From Diprion similis (taxonomy: Eukaryota > Arthropoda > Insecta > Hymenoptera > Diprionidae): 64,000 nucleotides of DNA. The notes below the pieces were generated by a model. The model was given only the letters and a program-made list of their open reading frames with translations. It was not told where the DNA came from and searched no databases. The DNA lies in NCBI RefSeq assembly GCF_021155765.1, contig NC_060115.1:11388493-11452492 (forward strand). The letters run 5' to 3'. Made by a program: the position numbers and the translations under genes. This document shows, in pieces, positions 1-10,564 of this stretch. Position 1 is the first letter of the stretch. The number at the start of each line of letters is the position of its first letter.

Positions 1-629
1 CTCAGCTGTGTTCTGCTCCCACTGCTGTCCTAGCTCCTTTCACTTTGCATCGTGCTACTATTTGTTACCGGACATCGTATAATACTTCGGAAATCTGTAT
101 ACTGTATGCTTATTTGACCATTATGACGAAAAGACATTCCTCTCGATCCGATTCCACGTTAATCAATGATTAATGTGTCAATTCCGTATGGCACCAAAAA
201 GACGTTTCATTACTGTATTGTGAGTTAGCTAATTGTTAGTTATACCTTGTATTTTGTTGAGGCAGTTGTTCAAAACTATCGGAAAATAAGTGGCGTTTTA
301 TTAATCAAATTTTCTACTGTTTTCGGGTCAATTACTACGATTAAACCAGTTAAGTAATACCAGAAAAATATTCATAATGATACTATACAGGTAAATAATT
401 TATAAATGATAATTATTCGCGTATAGTAATCAAGTATCACTTGTCATTAAAGAACTCGTAGAAATCAAACAAATTGATTTTTACATGGTTTTATTGATTT
501 CTATTTCGTTTTCGATCGATCTCTTTTTTCACAGAGCGTTTAAACTGATCCGGATATCCTCACACGGGGCTCATTTTGAAATAAGTAGGTGGAAATAATG
601 CTACTCAATGAGTTTGTTGTTAAAATTCA
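1..629. other. Intergenic AT-rich DNA
   Basis: I see no coding exon, RNA gene or repeat family here. It is AT-rich sequence beyond the 3' end of the FAM187A-like gene. Confidence 0.5.
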
Positions 630-635
630 TTTATT
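630..635 (-). promoter_or_regulatory. Poly(A) signal of the FAM187A-like gene
   Basis: AATAAA on the minus strand lies 55 bases after the stop codon at 690, at a distance normal for a short 3' UTR. Confidence 0.5.
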
Positions 636-689
636 CACAATATCGCATACATCACTAAACCCTAACACTTAGAACTATTCGTTGCGTCT

Positions 690-1524
690 TTAGTCAAAAA
701 AAGCTGCTCTATTATTTTCACGGGCTTCGATTTCTTTGTAGTCGGTTACAGTAAATTTGTCTCGATGATAGCAAGTGATAACAAGTCCAGCACAATAGCA
801 AAACGAGCCCATCAACAATATGAAACCCAAGTAACCCACGTGCCGCAAAAATGCTGTAGAAATAAACGGTGAATGGGAATTTCAATTTATTTTCCAATTA
901 TATATTTTCAAATTCAGCGCCTCGCTGACGAGAACAAGATAGTTTTATCGACTGTCCGGCAAGGACGAAAATTAGTTATAAAATAAATGCACGAGGTGAC
1001 GCCACCTCTGTGCCTAAACTAAAAAAATAGATGGATCAGTGAGAGTAAGTAAAATCCGGCGGAAAGCCTCATAGCGGTTTAAATCCTCGGACAAAATAAA
1101 ACAAACAAAAACAAAAGACTTGACACTATTGTCTTGGCAATTGTCATTTTTTATGTTTGATAGTTGAAAATGATATTTTCGAATTGGAACGGCATAATTT
1201 CGGCGCCATCTTACAGTATAAATAAACAGTTTTCCGATTTCTAGAGGACTCAACTTAATTCACATTAGCAATCAACGCGATGTGTCACGTATAGTGCATT
1301 CGAAACTATGTTTGAAATTATATGATACATCATTTGATATGTAGTATCGTACAGTTGGAAATCGTAAAACAGGACGTAAATTCGACTCGGACGCGGCGTT
1401 GTTAGTTGAATATTTCATTCATAGATGGCGAACGGTAAAAGAGTACTCCCGTTAGTGCTATACACGGTCTGAGTTTAGTATATAATAAAGTCGATATCTA
1501 CTACCGATGTACTGCTTCGGCAGT

Positions 1525-1564
<40 letters not shown>

Positions 1565-3836
1565 GGCCCCTGCGCAAGGATGACACGCAAAATCGTGAAG
1601 CGTTCCACATTTTTTGAATATGTACGACTCCAAGCTTACCGCGACTCAAAATCAAGGATCTTGAAACTACTATCACTTTGACTCTCAACATGTTAGTTTT
1701 ATCAACGTAACATGTGTAATTTCCTGCTTCTGCCTGTGTGACACCTGATTTAAAAAATAAAAAGAGTAGAATTTGAACTGCCGACAAAATGGGCGGGCAT
1801 GAATATTTTTCTCCTCGGTTTAAGAGAGCTAAACAATTACCGTACCTAGCAAATACAGCGTTCCGTAAGTGTCCACCAAGACTCTTGGTTCTGGATCCTT
1901 ACTGCGCACAGATTGTCCTGTTCCTTTTTTCAAAACAATATTATCCTTCTTCCAGACGACGTCGGTTTCCATGTTCGACCTGATTAACAGTCGATGATAC
2001 TAATAATATGTCTTAAATATAATTATATGTTAATTAAATTGTTAAATTGTAATTTGTAATTTTTTTCTTTAGTAATACGTGAAACATTGTAATCCATGTT
2101 ATTTATTTTCTCGTTACTCGGGGCAAGTAATCGTCAGATGAGCATCCTCTGCCAAGACGTATCTCTTCTTGTATCTGAATTTATGCGGCCTATGCTTTTT
2201 GGATCGCGAACATTTCTTACATTTTTCTTGCTGTATAAATTCCGGCAAGTCTTTTGTCGCTTTACCGATTTCAGGATATTCGTCGTACAATTCCTTGGAG
2301 CTGAAACATCATTATGTCAAGAATTTTTGCGTGAATGTTCATCGATTTGCTATCATAAAAATCGGCGAAGAAGATTTGAAAAATAGAGAAAGAAACTGCA
2401 AGTTTTCCTGTCTTTACATACGCAAATAAAGGTTTAATACAAGATAGCACAGCAATCTGTACATGGCTCGTTGAATTCAATGAAAGTAAACGCTGTGCAC
2501 TGCGTGTAACGATATCGCACGAATTTCGTTTCCTGCTGCAGTTCGTTATTCTTTTCCCAGTGGTTAAATTTAAACTGACAAAAAATTATTCTCACCGACA
2601 CGGCCACATGGGCGTCTTCAAAAATAACGTGAGCACACCTTCGCCCCGTCGTTTATCGTGTGGCGTTTCCTCCGACGTATTATGGCTTGATTCGCCTGGA
2701 ATATCCAACGACCGCTGATCTCGCGTTGAATCATTTATGGTCCTCTTGACTCTGCACATAGCAACTCTCTTTCTATAGCCACGTTTACGAACGCATCGCT
2801 CGCAAGGACTCCAGGGACCCCATTCAGACACGATCTCTAGCTTTATGCCCATTTTTCGGATATCAATTAGACCCGGCATCCGGGAAACCTGAGGGTGAAA
2901 ATTTAGATCCTTTTTGATTAATTCGAAGATGATATGTGCAGTTTCTTTCATTTACTTACACAGTTGGAACTTATGATGAATTATTGAAATAAGCTGATAT
3001 TTCATATAAAATCCCAGAGGTCTCAATTTAGTAAAGGTCGATTAAAAATCTAATTTATTACTTGAAGGTATAACTTATACAGCAAAGCGTAGAGAAACTG
3101 GTGCTAAATTTGTTTCGTGATAAGCCACCCAGTCTGACAGATTTCCAGTTTGTCTGTAGATTCCTGCCGTGTTCTTGAGTATAGCTGAAAATTTTTTTTT
3201 GCGTGAATGTGGAAAGTAAGAAGTCAATTAATTGTACTAATATGACATTCAAAACAAAATCTCGTATTTTTCAAATAAGCGCGACTAACGTTCTAATCTG
3301 TAGTTAAATTTTGATTCTACTTCCTGGCCACTAGACCCGTGGCACTTGTATAGGCCTGCGTCTTTAGCCTCGAAATCTTTGATAACCAAAGATAAGTCCG
3401 GAGTAACGTGAAGTCTATTGTAGCTCATATTATTCTCCATTCCCCATGAGATTTCCGCCTCTGGAGTAGACTGGTAACGGTCTTGTAAGTACCAAATCTT
3501 GGGTACCCTATCATCCTTTTCGTTACTAAAATTGTTTTCAGAAAATTACTGTTTCGTCTTAAATGTTATCTAATCATTGATACCTTAAAACAAGTGTATT
3601 TGAACCTGTAGATAAAAGTGACTTTAAGTTGTTATATTTCCCGCTCACCAGTAATGGCATTCTAGCAAAATTGTCGTATCTACCTCAGCGTCAACCAGCA
3701 AATACAAGTCATTTTCTTCAGATCCAATTAATCGATCTTTATCTCTACAGTACTTAATAATATCAGGTCTTATATCAAAATTTATAACTATCTTAATGTT
3801 TAAAAACATTCCCAACAAAAACCACACGTTTCCCAT
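690..3836 (-). CDS. FAM187A-like Ig-domain membrane protein (8 coding exons)
   Basis: Coding exons in transcript order are 3836-3649, 3525-3290, 3184-3081, 2888-2596, 2300-2118, 1979-1846, 1744-1640 and 853-690. All junctions are GT-AG and keep phase, giving 468 residues. The N-terminus (MGNVWFLLGMF) is a hydrophobic signal peptide. A first Ig-like domain has Cys60, Trp74 and Cys124 in a DAGLYKC motif. It is followed by a thrombospondin-like WGPWSPCERC segment in the fourth exon. A second Ig-like domain has Cys333 and Cys391 in an AEAGNYTC motif. A membrane helix lies near residues 419-442, with a short charged tail ending in AAFFD. This order of Ig, WSPC and Ig domains plus one membrane helix resembles the FAM187A/B family, so a cell-surface or secretory role is inferred. 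I am sure of the exon structure and less sure of the family name. It shares a divergent promoter with LIN9, and U6 lies in its last intron. Confidence 0.7.
1479..1489 (+). promoter_or_regulatory. U6 TATA box
   Basis: TATATAATAAA begins exactly 30 bases upstream of the U6 start, which is the position expected for a type 3 RNA polymerase III promoter. A proximal sequence element should lie about 45 to 65 bases upstream (1444-1464). That stretch is present, but I cannot match it to a consensus with confidence. Confidence 0.75.
1509..1615 (+). ncRNA. U6: U6 spliceosomal snRNA
   Basis: This is a complete 107-nt U6 RNA gene. It has the 5' stem-loop (GTACTGCTTCGGCAGTAC), the invariant ACAGAGA box that pairs with the 5' splice site, the AGC triad region, and the conserved GATGACACGCAAA and CGTGAAGCGTTCC segments. 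It ends in a run of T that serves as the RNA polymerase III terminator. Bases that differ from the vertebrate form, such as GCAAAATCGTG and TTCCACATTT, match the insect form as I know it. U6 RNA forms the catalytic core of the spliceosome. The gene lies antisense inside the last intron of the FAM187A-like gene, ending 24 bases from that intron's donor. Intact boxes and a well-placed TATA element argue for a functional gene and against a retro-pseudogene. Confidence 0.96.
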
Positions 3837-4092
3837 CCTGGAGGTTTGTTTTTTGCTAAATTATTCCTAACATGTAAAATAAACACATCGGCATCTGTAC
3901 TTTCATATTTGACAGCGTCTGATTCACGGTTTGAAGCCATGAACCCAGCTTCTCATTTGAAGTTTCAAATCGAATCGCCGCTCCCGGCATTTAGCGGCGG
4001 TGAACCGGCGGAACGGACGGAATCGGACTATGAATTGGCGTGGGGGTGATTTGGCGGAAATACGTACCCAGCATGCACTGGCGTACGTCAAC
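3837..4092. promoter_or_regulatory. Divergent promoter of the FAM187A-like gene and LIN9
   Basis: Only 256 bases separate the two start codons, which face away from each other. The LIN9 side is GC-rich, with CGGCGG and CCGCTCCCGGC boxes. Three TTTGAA elements occur within 40 bases: 3930-3935 and 3956-3961 on the plus strand, and 3964-3969 as the reverse complement TTCAAA. TTTGAA is the core of the cell-cycle homology region bound by LIN54 of the MuvB complex. There is no clear TATA box. Transcription start sites cannot be placed from the sequence. Confidence 0.6.
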
Positions 4093-7000
4093 ATGGCGGA
4101 CACTATTGAAAGTGAGTGAAATTTTCATATTTTTTCCTAAAATTAAGTCGTTCAAGTCGAACAAAGTACAAATGCATGCTAATAATAGTAATCTAGGCTT
4201 AAGTGATAATAATATAGGGCATAATTGACCCGACTTCAGTTAAAATTGAGTTCGTAGTTAACGTTTGAAACGGGCACGGCGACGATGGGTTCAAAATTTC
4301 AAAAATGACCAATGCAGAATTCAAGCGGGATGACGAACCCTCCGAGGAACAAATTTGGTTTCGCGGATTAGTTGACTGGACTCTAAAACGCCGAATCCTT
4401 GAATTCCACTAACGGTGTATAACAATATTCTTGACTCTTCATTAAGCAAAATACTTACAGGTGCGGACATGCTATGTTTACACACGTTGCTCACAGAGAT
4501 TGGTTATGTTTAGCCCAGTTTAGCCCACTCGTATTCGTAGACACCTCAAAATCGTAGACAAACTAGCAAAGGTTAAATTTCAGTCAATTCTAAGATGAGC
4601 AAACTCTGTAATAATTCGTAGCTACAATTCCGAACATTCAAGACATCGAATCTTGCAAAAAATCACTTATCCAAATATGGCTTACTTCAAATAATGCTAA
4701 TTATGTTTAAAAACAATCATTTTTCAAATCATATCTTTCGATGAAACCTTACTCGACGCATCACTGACTTCACATTGTGATTCATCTGTGTGCGAATCCA
4801 CATTTTGTATTTCTACATGTAAATTTCAAGGCAGTGTGTTATTTACTTAGGGTATATAAATACTTATATAAGGTAAGTACAAGACCTACGCGTATCAGTC
4901 TCCCAACACTTTTAAAATAGTGGATGAATCATTTGATTTATATCATTCAAAGTCATCGCAACCAAGCGGGTCGTATACCAAGTTGTAAATAAACAAATAT
5001 TAATCATAACGCTTCGACGCGCAGTTAATGAATGGATAAGTTTTGTTTCTTATTAGTTAACGTAAGATTACTGGTTGACTTTGATGTTCCTTAAAAGGGG
5101 GAAAATTCCAGTATATTCAAAGGGCAAATAATGCAAAACTGTGTTTGAAGTTCCTGAATGTTTGGATTAGGTTAAAGGTTAAAAAAATTAGTTTGCATTA
5201 TGTTGGCCAGATGTTAACTGTTAAACCTCTTGGCTTATATGTGTGTAGGCATATTCTTTGAAGGTTCAACTTATTTATCAGATATGTTACATTTATCCTC
5301 TTAAATATTGATTTGGTGCGATGAAGAATAATTTTTGATCGTTGAATTCTATTTCTTATATAGTTTGTGAAATATAGTCGACCAAATTGCATTTTCATTT
5401 CAGATGAATCGGCCGAAACCTTGCTGTCGATTAAAAACGGTGGCTACCCATTGGCTAATGAAATTAAAAAGGAAGCCTTCGACGATGACCTGATGGATCT
5501 GGACGATCAGTCACATTGGAATAATTCTATGGATGATTCAAATATGGACCCTGAAGATTCGGAACCTATGCCTGAGTTGGGGCCTGCGGCTTTGGGGCTC
5601 CAAAGGGTTGGAACGCAGCCGCCACCGAAACCCAATCCCCCAACACAACCAATTCAAGTATTGAATCGCCGAGGAATGCCTGCTAGGATCAGGAAGAAGA
5701 ATAAATTGTTCTACGATGACATTCTCGTCAACCATCCGCATCATAGGTAGATTAGGAATTAATGTTCATGTGTTTTTGGTGAACAGACGAGATACTGATT
5801 AAACTCTGAGGCCTGATTCAATTTATGCTTGTAATTTATGTTCTAGAATCAAAAAGGATCCTAATTTGGAAATGAAACATTCTCCCAAAAGAGTACCACG
5901 GCCATCCCCAGCTAAAAAACAGAATAGACATGTCAGTGAATCAAAGAGAAGTACGGGTACGCCGTCGCAACCATCGACTCCAGTTACTACACCTATAAAA
6001 CAGGAAAAGGAGCCAGAAAAACCGGCGCAACCAGCTTCCCCTGACCGAAAAATCGGACAGAAGATTGGTATGAGACTGAGAAACTTGCTAAAATTACCCA
6101 AGGCACATAAATGGGTCTGCTACGAATGGTTCTACAGTAATATTGACAAGTGAGTAATGTATCTGAAGTAATCTGTAGCATTTTTTTTGAAAGATTTTAC
6201 CAACGGTTCTTATTCAAGAAAAAATATTAATACTCTTTAGTTTTGATCACATCACCTACAATAGAATGTAATCTGAACATTGACCGAAGATATATACTTC
6301 TCTAGTCAACGATCTGAGTAATGCATATGTATTCAAATTCTGGTACAAATGTTGAGTAAACGTTGATTTGGACACTCTATCGATTCAAAGTTTTTTCTTT
6401 ATAATAATGGAGCTATTTCTATTAATAATGGAGCAATTTGAATGGTACTACCTATTTTTCTTGTTCCAGAACGCTTTTTGACGGTGACAACGACTTTATG
6501 ATTTGTTTGAAGGAGTCGTTTCCACAGCTTAAAACACGGAAGTTGACACGAGTGGAATGGTGTAAAATACGGAGAATGATGGGAAAACCAAGACGGTGCT
6601 CGCAATCGTTTTTTGAAGAGGAAAGACGAGAGTTAGAGCGGAAGCGACAAAAAATTCGTATGCTTCAGCAGAGAAAAACGGCCGATATAAGTAGCTTTAA
6701 GGATCTGCCTCCTGAAATTCCTTTACAGCTTGTTATCGGAACAAAAGTTACAGCAAGACTACGAAAACCACAAGATGGCCTTTTCACTGGTAGCATTGAC
6801 GCAGTCGATACCAGCAACAACACCTACAGAATTACCTTTGAAAGAGCGGGTCTTGGAACTCACAGTGTGCCTGATTTTGAAGTTCTGGTAAGTCAATGAT
6901 TTACCCATATTCACTGTTTAGTGTCTGTTGATCATCTTTATTCGACTTGATTGAATAAACTTTATTTTGTTTCAGTCAAACGAACCACCAGAAACCATTA

Positions 7001-8060
7001 GTGTTGCTTCTTTCGCGCAAAAGTTTAGACCTCGGATGGTGCAATATGTACCATCACCTCCCTATGCGATGAAATTAATGTCGCCCAGATTAAATAATGA
7101 CCCTTTAATATCTAACGCCTCCGTATCAATCCCAAAAAAATCGCATATCGGTGGTACGATGAATGGCTATCCCTTAAAACTATTGGAGTTTATGGTAAAA
7201 GTCGACAAAATATTAGCGGCAAAGAAAATCAAGATAACGAAACTGAAGGAAATGAACAGTGAGGCGGAAAAGAGACGATCTTTCGGTGAGCCTTTGCCAG
7301 CTGACTTTGAGAGAAAATATGCAGGGTAAGAATTTTGTTTAGTAATTCATTCAACAGGAACAATGAATAGATTCAAACAAAATTTTCTTTGTGATTACAG
7401 GATAGTAGTTGAGCTTGAAAAGATGAATGTAGCGCTTCAAGATTTCTTGAACGACGTTCAAGAATTATGTCAAGAAATGGCTCCGGAACCAAGCGTTGCT
7501 GCTATGCTGGCTCCTTCTCATTTACGGGAAAAGTGTCATCAAGAAGCGGCAGATATGGTTGCTAGAAATGATGTCATTAACGATAAGGCACCGGCAAAGA
7601 TGAGCGAACTTGTCACAGACCTTACTGCCCTCATGCTTCAAGTAAAGGTAAATCTAGTTCCTAGTTTCACGCGCGTTTTTCTAACAAATTCTTTGTATGC
7701 AGGATTCCAAAGAAGAATGAGGCTGACTATTGTAACGTTATTTCAAATGATGCATCTTTAGAAAAACTCGTTATTTTACAACTTTGGAGGATTACCTGAA
7801 ATTTAGGGAATCATTAATGAAGCATGAACAGATTCAGATTTTGTTAATTCAACTTCTTCTTTCCACAGAGCTTGTCGGATTCTGACCGAAATGCATATGA
7901 ACTGAAAGTACTTCAAGGAACCATGGAACAAATTAGATCGAAACTGAGTCCTCAAAATCAACAGGTGTTTCAAAACTGTGTTGAAATTCATATGCAGCAT
8001 ATTCAACTTGGTTTGGGAAAAATAGGGGCTTTAACGCCATTCATGGCTCAAAAAGTTTAG
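4093..8060 (+). CDS. LIN9: LIN9, MuvB/DREAM complex core subunit (7 coding exons)
   Basis: Coding exons are 4093-4111, 5404-5746, 5847-6149, 6470-6887, 6976-7325, 7401-7647 and 7869-8060, all GT-AG and in phase, giving 623 residues. The start MADTIENESAETLL is read across the first intron. The DIRP domain that defines LIN-9/Mip130/ALY proteins spans about residues 196-295, with the motifs KLPKAHKWVCYEWFYSNID and LTRVEWCKIRRMMGKPRR. A Tudor-like fold follows at about 307-362 (VIGTKVTARLRKPQDGLFTG), then a helical C-terminal half rich in coiled-coil segments (MAPEPSVAAML, QQVFQNCVEIHMQHIQ). LIN9 scaffolds MuvB, which joins E2F/DP/pocket proteins to repress, or B-Myb to activate, cell-cycle genes in the nucleus. 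The acidic region at residues 25-60 is typical insect divergence. The identification is certain; the exact C-terminus is not (see 8244-8429). Confidence 0.95.
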
Positions 8061-8243
8061 TATTAACTTTGTTGAATCATCATACTTTTAATGAGTGGCA
8101 GGCAGTAATTTTTAGGCGCGTGCAAGAGTATTCTGTAGTCTAATGAAAGTTTATTCGAGGAAAATAATAGTTGTACTACACTTGCACGCCTCTATTTACT
8201 GTAATGATTTGATGTCCGCCTGTCGTCACTTTTCAACTAAAAG

Positions 8244-8429
8244 TTGATTCACGCTATCCAGCATGGACCAGTACGACCTGGAACGAACATTTATCGGAAT
8301 TTCCACGGCATTCCTGCGGAACAAGCACCCATTAAGCAACAGTTAGCCACAGGAGGTTCAATGGCCAAATCTCTAAGCGTCAGCGATTTGGCTCTTATGG
8401 GATTACTTCTTGACGAGAACATGTCGTGA
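8244..8429 (+). CDS. Possible alternative C-terminal exon of LIN9, or 3' UTR ORF
   Basis: This 62-codon open stretch, including the TGA stop, begins right after a CTAAAAG acceptor-like site. Its product looks protein-like (HGPVRPGTNIYRNFHG, SLSVSDLALMGLLLDENMS). It lies inside the LIN9 transcript unit, before the AATAAA at 8471. Two phase-0 donors in the last LIN9 exon could join it: CAG/GTGTTT at about 7964, or the weak AAA/GTTTAG just before the stop at 8060. Either would keep frame and replace or extend the C-terminus. I do not recognise it as a separate gene. It could also be untranslated sequence that is open by chance. Confidence 0.4.
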   Translation: MIHAIQHGPVRPGTNIYRNFHGIPAEQAPIKQQLATGGSMAKSLSVSDLALMGLLLDENMS

Positions 8430-8470
8430 AAGCTAAAATATGTGGACGAATATAGGTGCAATGAATATTT

Positions 8471-8476
8471 AATAAA
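8471..8476 (+). promoter_or_regulatory. Poly(A) signal of LIN9
   Basis: AATAAA lies 411 bases after the main stop codon and 42 bases after the downstream open segment, so both would sit in the mature transcript. Confidence 0.55.
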
Positions 8477-8499
8477 AAATCAAGAGATGACACACATTG

Positions 8500-10560
8500 G
8501 ACACGTCTGATTTAAAGAATTGATCAAGTATGAAAAAATTTTTATTAATAGGTAGTTTTGTTACAGCCCGTGTTGTATGATGTGAATCAATCTTTACTAT
8601 CCAATTGTATAGATCCCTTCATCGTTCATCAGGCATACTTATATTTCATACATTATGTCTACATATTTTTTTTTCGTTTTACAAAAAGACAAAAAGTACG
8701 AGGAATTGCAATTAGGAATGGTAATAAGTTTTGAACCAACGTGGTGTAAAAAAATTTTACATCTTATATGAAAAAAATTCTTCTGATCTTTTTGCAATAA
8801 TCAATATTCTCTTGACATCGTAAAAAATTTTTTACTCAAGTCACTTATTTTGAATTAAATGTCTACATAATGTATCCAGTATCTTATTGTGTACTTTATA
8901 GAGGTGTGATATGGAATGATAACTGCAATATCAAACATTATTTCCGGTTGCACAATTTTGTCAGTCTCACTTTGGTAAAAGTGGGAAAAAAATTAATTTT
9001 CTTCTTTTCTTTCATCGATATTTCTGCACCACTGCTAACGTTCAATTACACAGTTAATACTTGCGTTGAAAATAATTATGTATTTACTTAAAATTACAAA
9101 TATATATATCTTACGATTAAAACATTCAGTAATAATATTAAATCGTAAAAGAAAGAAATTATGAAAATATTGTAGTAGAAGAATGTTGTGTTGAATACTT
9201 GAGACGATTGAAATATTTAATTAATATTATATACGTTCATACCCTAATAATAAATGGAGAAAATAATATTTTACCGAAATTAAAAAGTATGAGGATGTAT
9301 AGAATATTTTGAGTTGCATATATTATAAACGCGCTATAAATTGTATCTAAAATAATAGATGAAACATAATTTGATATAATGGAGACTTTCAAAACAAATT
9401 TATAAATCCCTGAATTGCTGCTTGTTGAGGAAAAGGATACTTAATGGAAGTCAACTACATGTAGCGGTATAATTTCAGATGCTTTATTTATATACAGTTA
9501 ATTGTTTAACAAGGTGATTATCTAACAGTGTACTTTTGTTCGTATGAAAGTATCGTGGAAACTCAGTATAATTCATTTTATTTCCGTAATATTTATTTCA
9601 ACACAGGTGAAAAATAAAATTTTACGGAATAAAGGCTAATGATAAATTCACAGCAACGCGTACCTAAGATTTAAAAAAAAGTTAATCTGAAATATTTTGA
9701 ATGTCCGACGTATGTACTACTGGTCAATAATGAGGGTTTATCCGTTTAAATCTTTATTCAACTGATTACCTCTAATCATCGGTGGTTACTCATTTGTCTC
9801 ATTTGTGAAATTATTTTATTATATCTTTGATTAGTACCAACAGATATAGACGTTGTAAAGTTCGATCTTATGCTTCACTAGATCCATTTGCATTTACGTT
9901 AGCACGTTATCACCTACGATACGACAATATCGTCGATAGTAGAGCATAGAATCCATTTTACATAGATTTATTTGCTGTCTCTCATAACTTAAGTAAGTTA
10001 ACATTTCTTATCGCCACTAAAAAAAAAAAATTTATCCTTATCTGCAGTACCAATTTGTAGGAACTGTCGGTAAAATTTATTTTGCAGCATTCATAAAACC
10101 AAGACCAAACGATCTCATACATAAAAGTGGCATTTATTCTTTCTAAAATCAAATGACGTGAATAGGGAATATTCCTGTTATAAATTTAGCAGAAAACCAC
10201 TTATTTGAGTATAATTAATCAACATATAAACGCATCCGACTTTAATTTGTTCCGAATGCGCATTCACGTGATTTATACAAAGCTTGAATTCGTTTGTTGC
10301 AATATTTCAATTATTGATTGCGATTGTGATCTTTGCGTAAATGTAAAATTGCCGAGACTGTATTCTATTTGTGTATTATATCTATGCCAATAGTACTAAG
10401 CTGTAAATGTTGTACATTAACATTTATATAGCATCTTTAGTTTCTGATAAGAAACACATACACATTCACGATTGCTTTGCTTTCATTCAAGAACTGACAT
10501 CCGCCATAATGACTTATGGATCGATGTCCGTTGAACAATGGTCAGTAGGCATGATTAAAA
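8500..10560. other. Convergent intergenic region between LIN9 and NUP50
   Basis: About 2 kb of very AT-rich DNA separates the 3' ends of the two genes. It contains many short A and T runs and no convincing open frame. The NUP50 3' UTR must end here. A minus-strand AATAAA at 10133-10138 is one candidate signal. Confidence 0.6.
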
Positions 10561-10564
10561 AAAA

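Noticed and set aside
3846..4049. 67-codon open frame in the divergent promoter
   Set aside because: It overlaps the region expected to hold both promoters, has no domain, and lies out of frame with and upstream of the LIN9 start.
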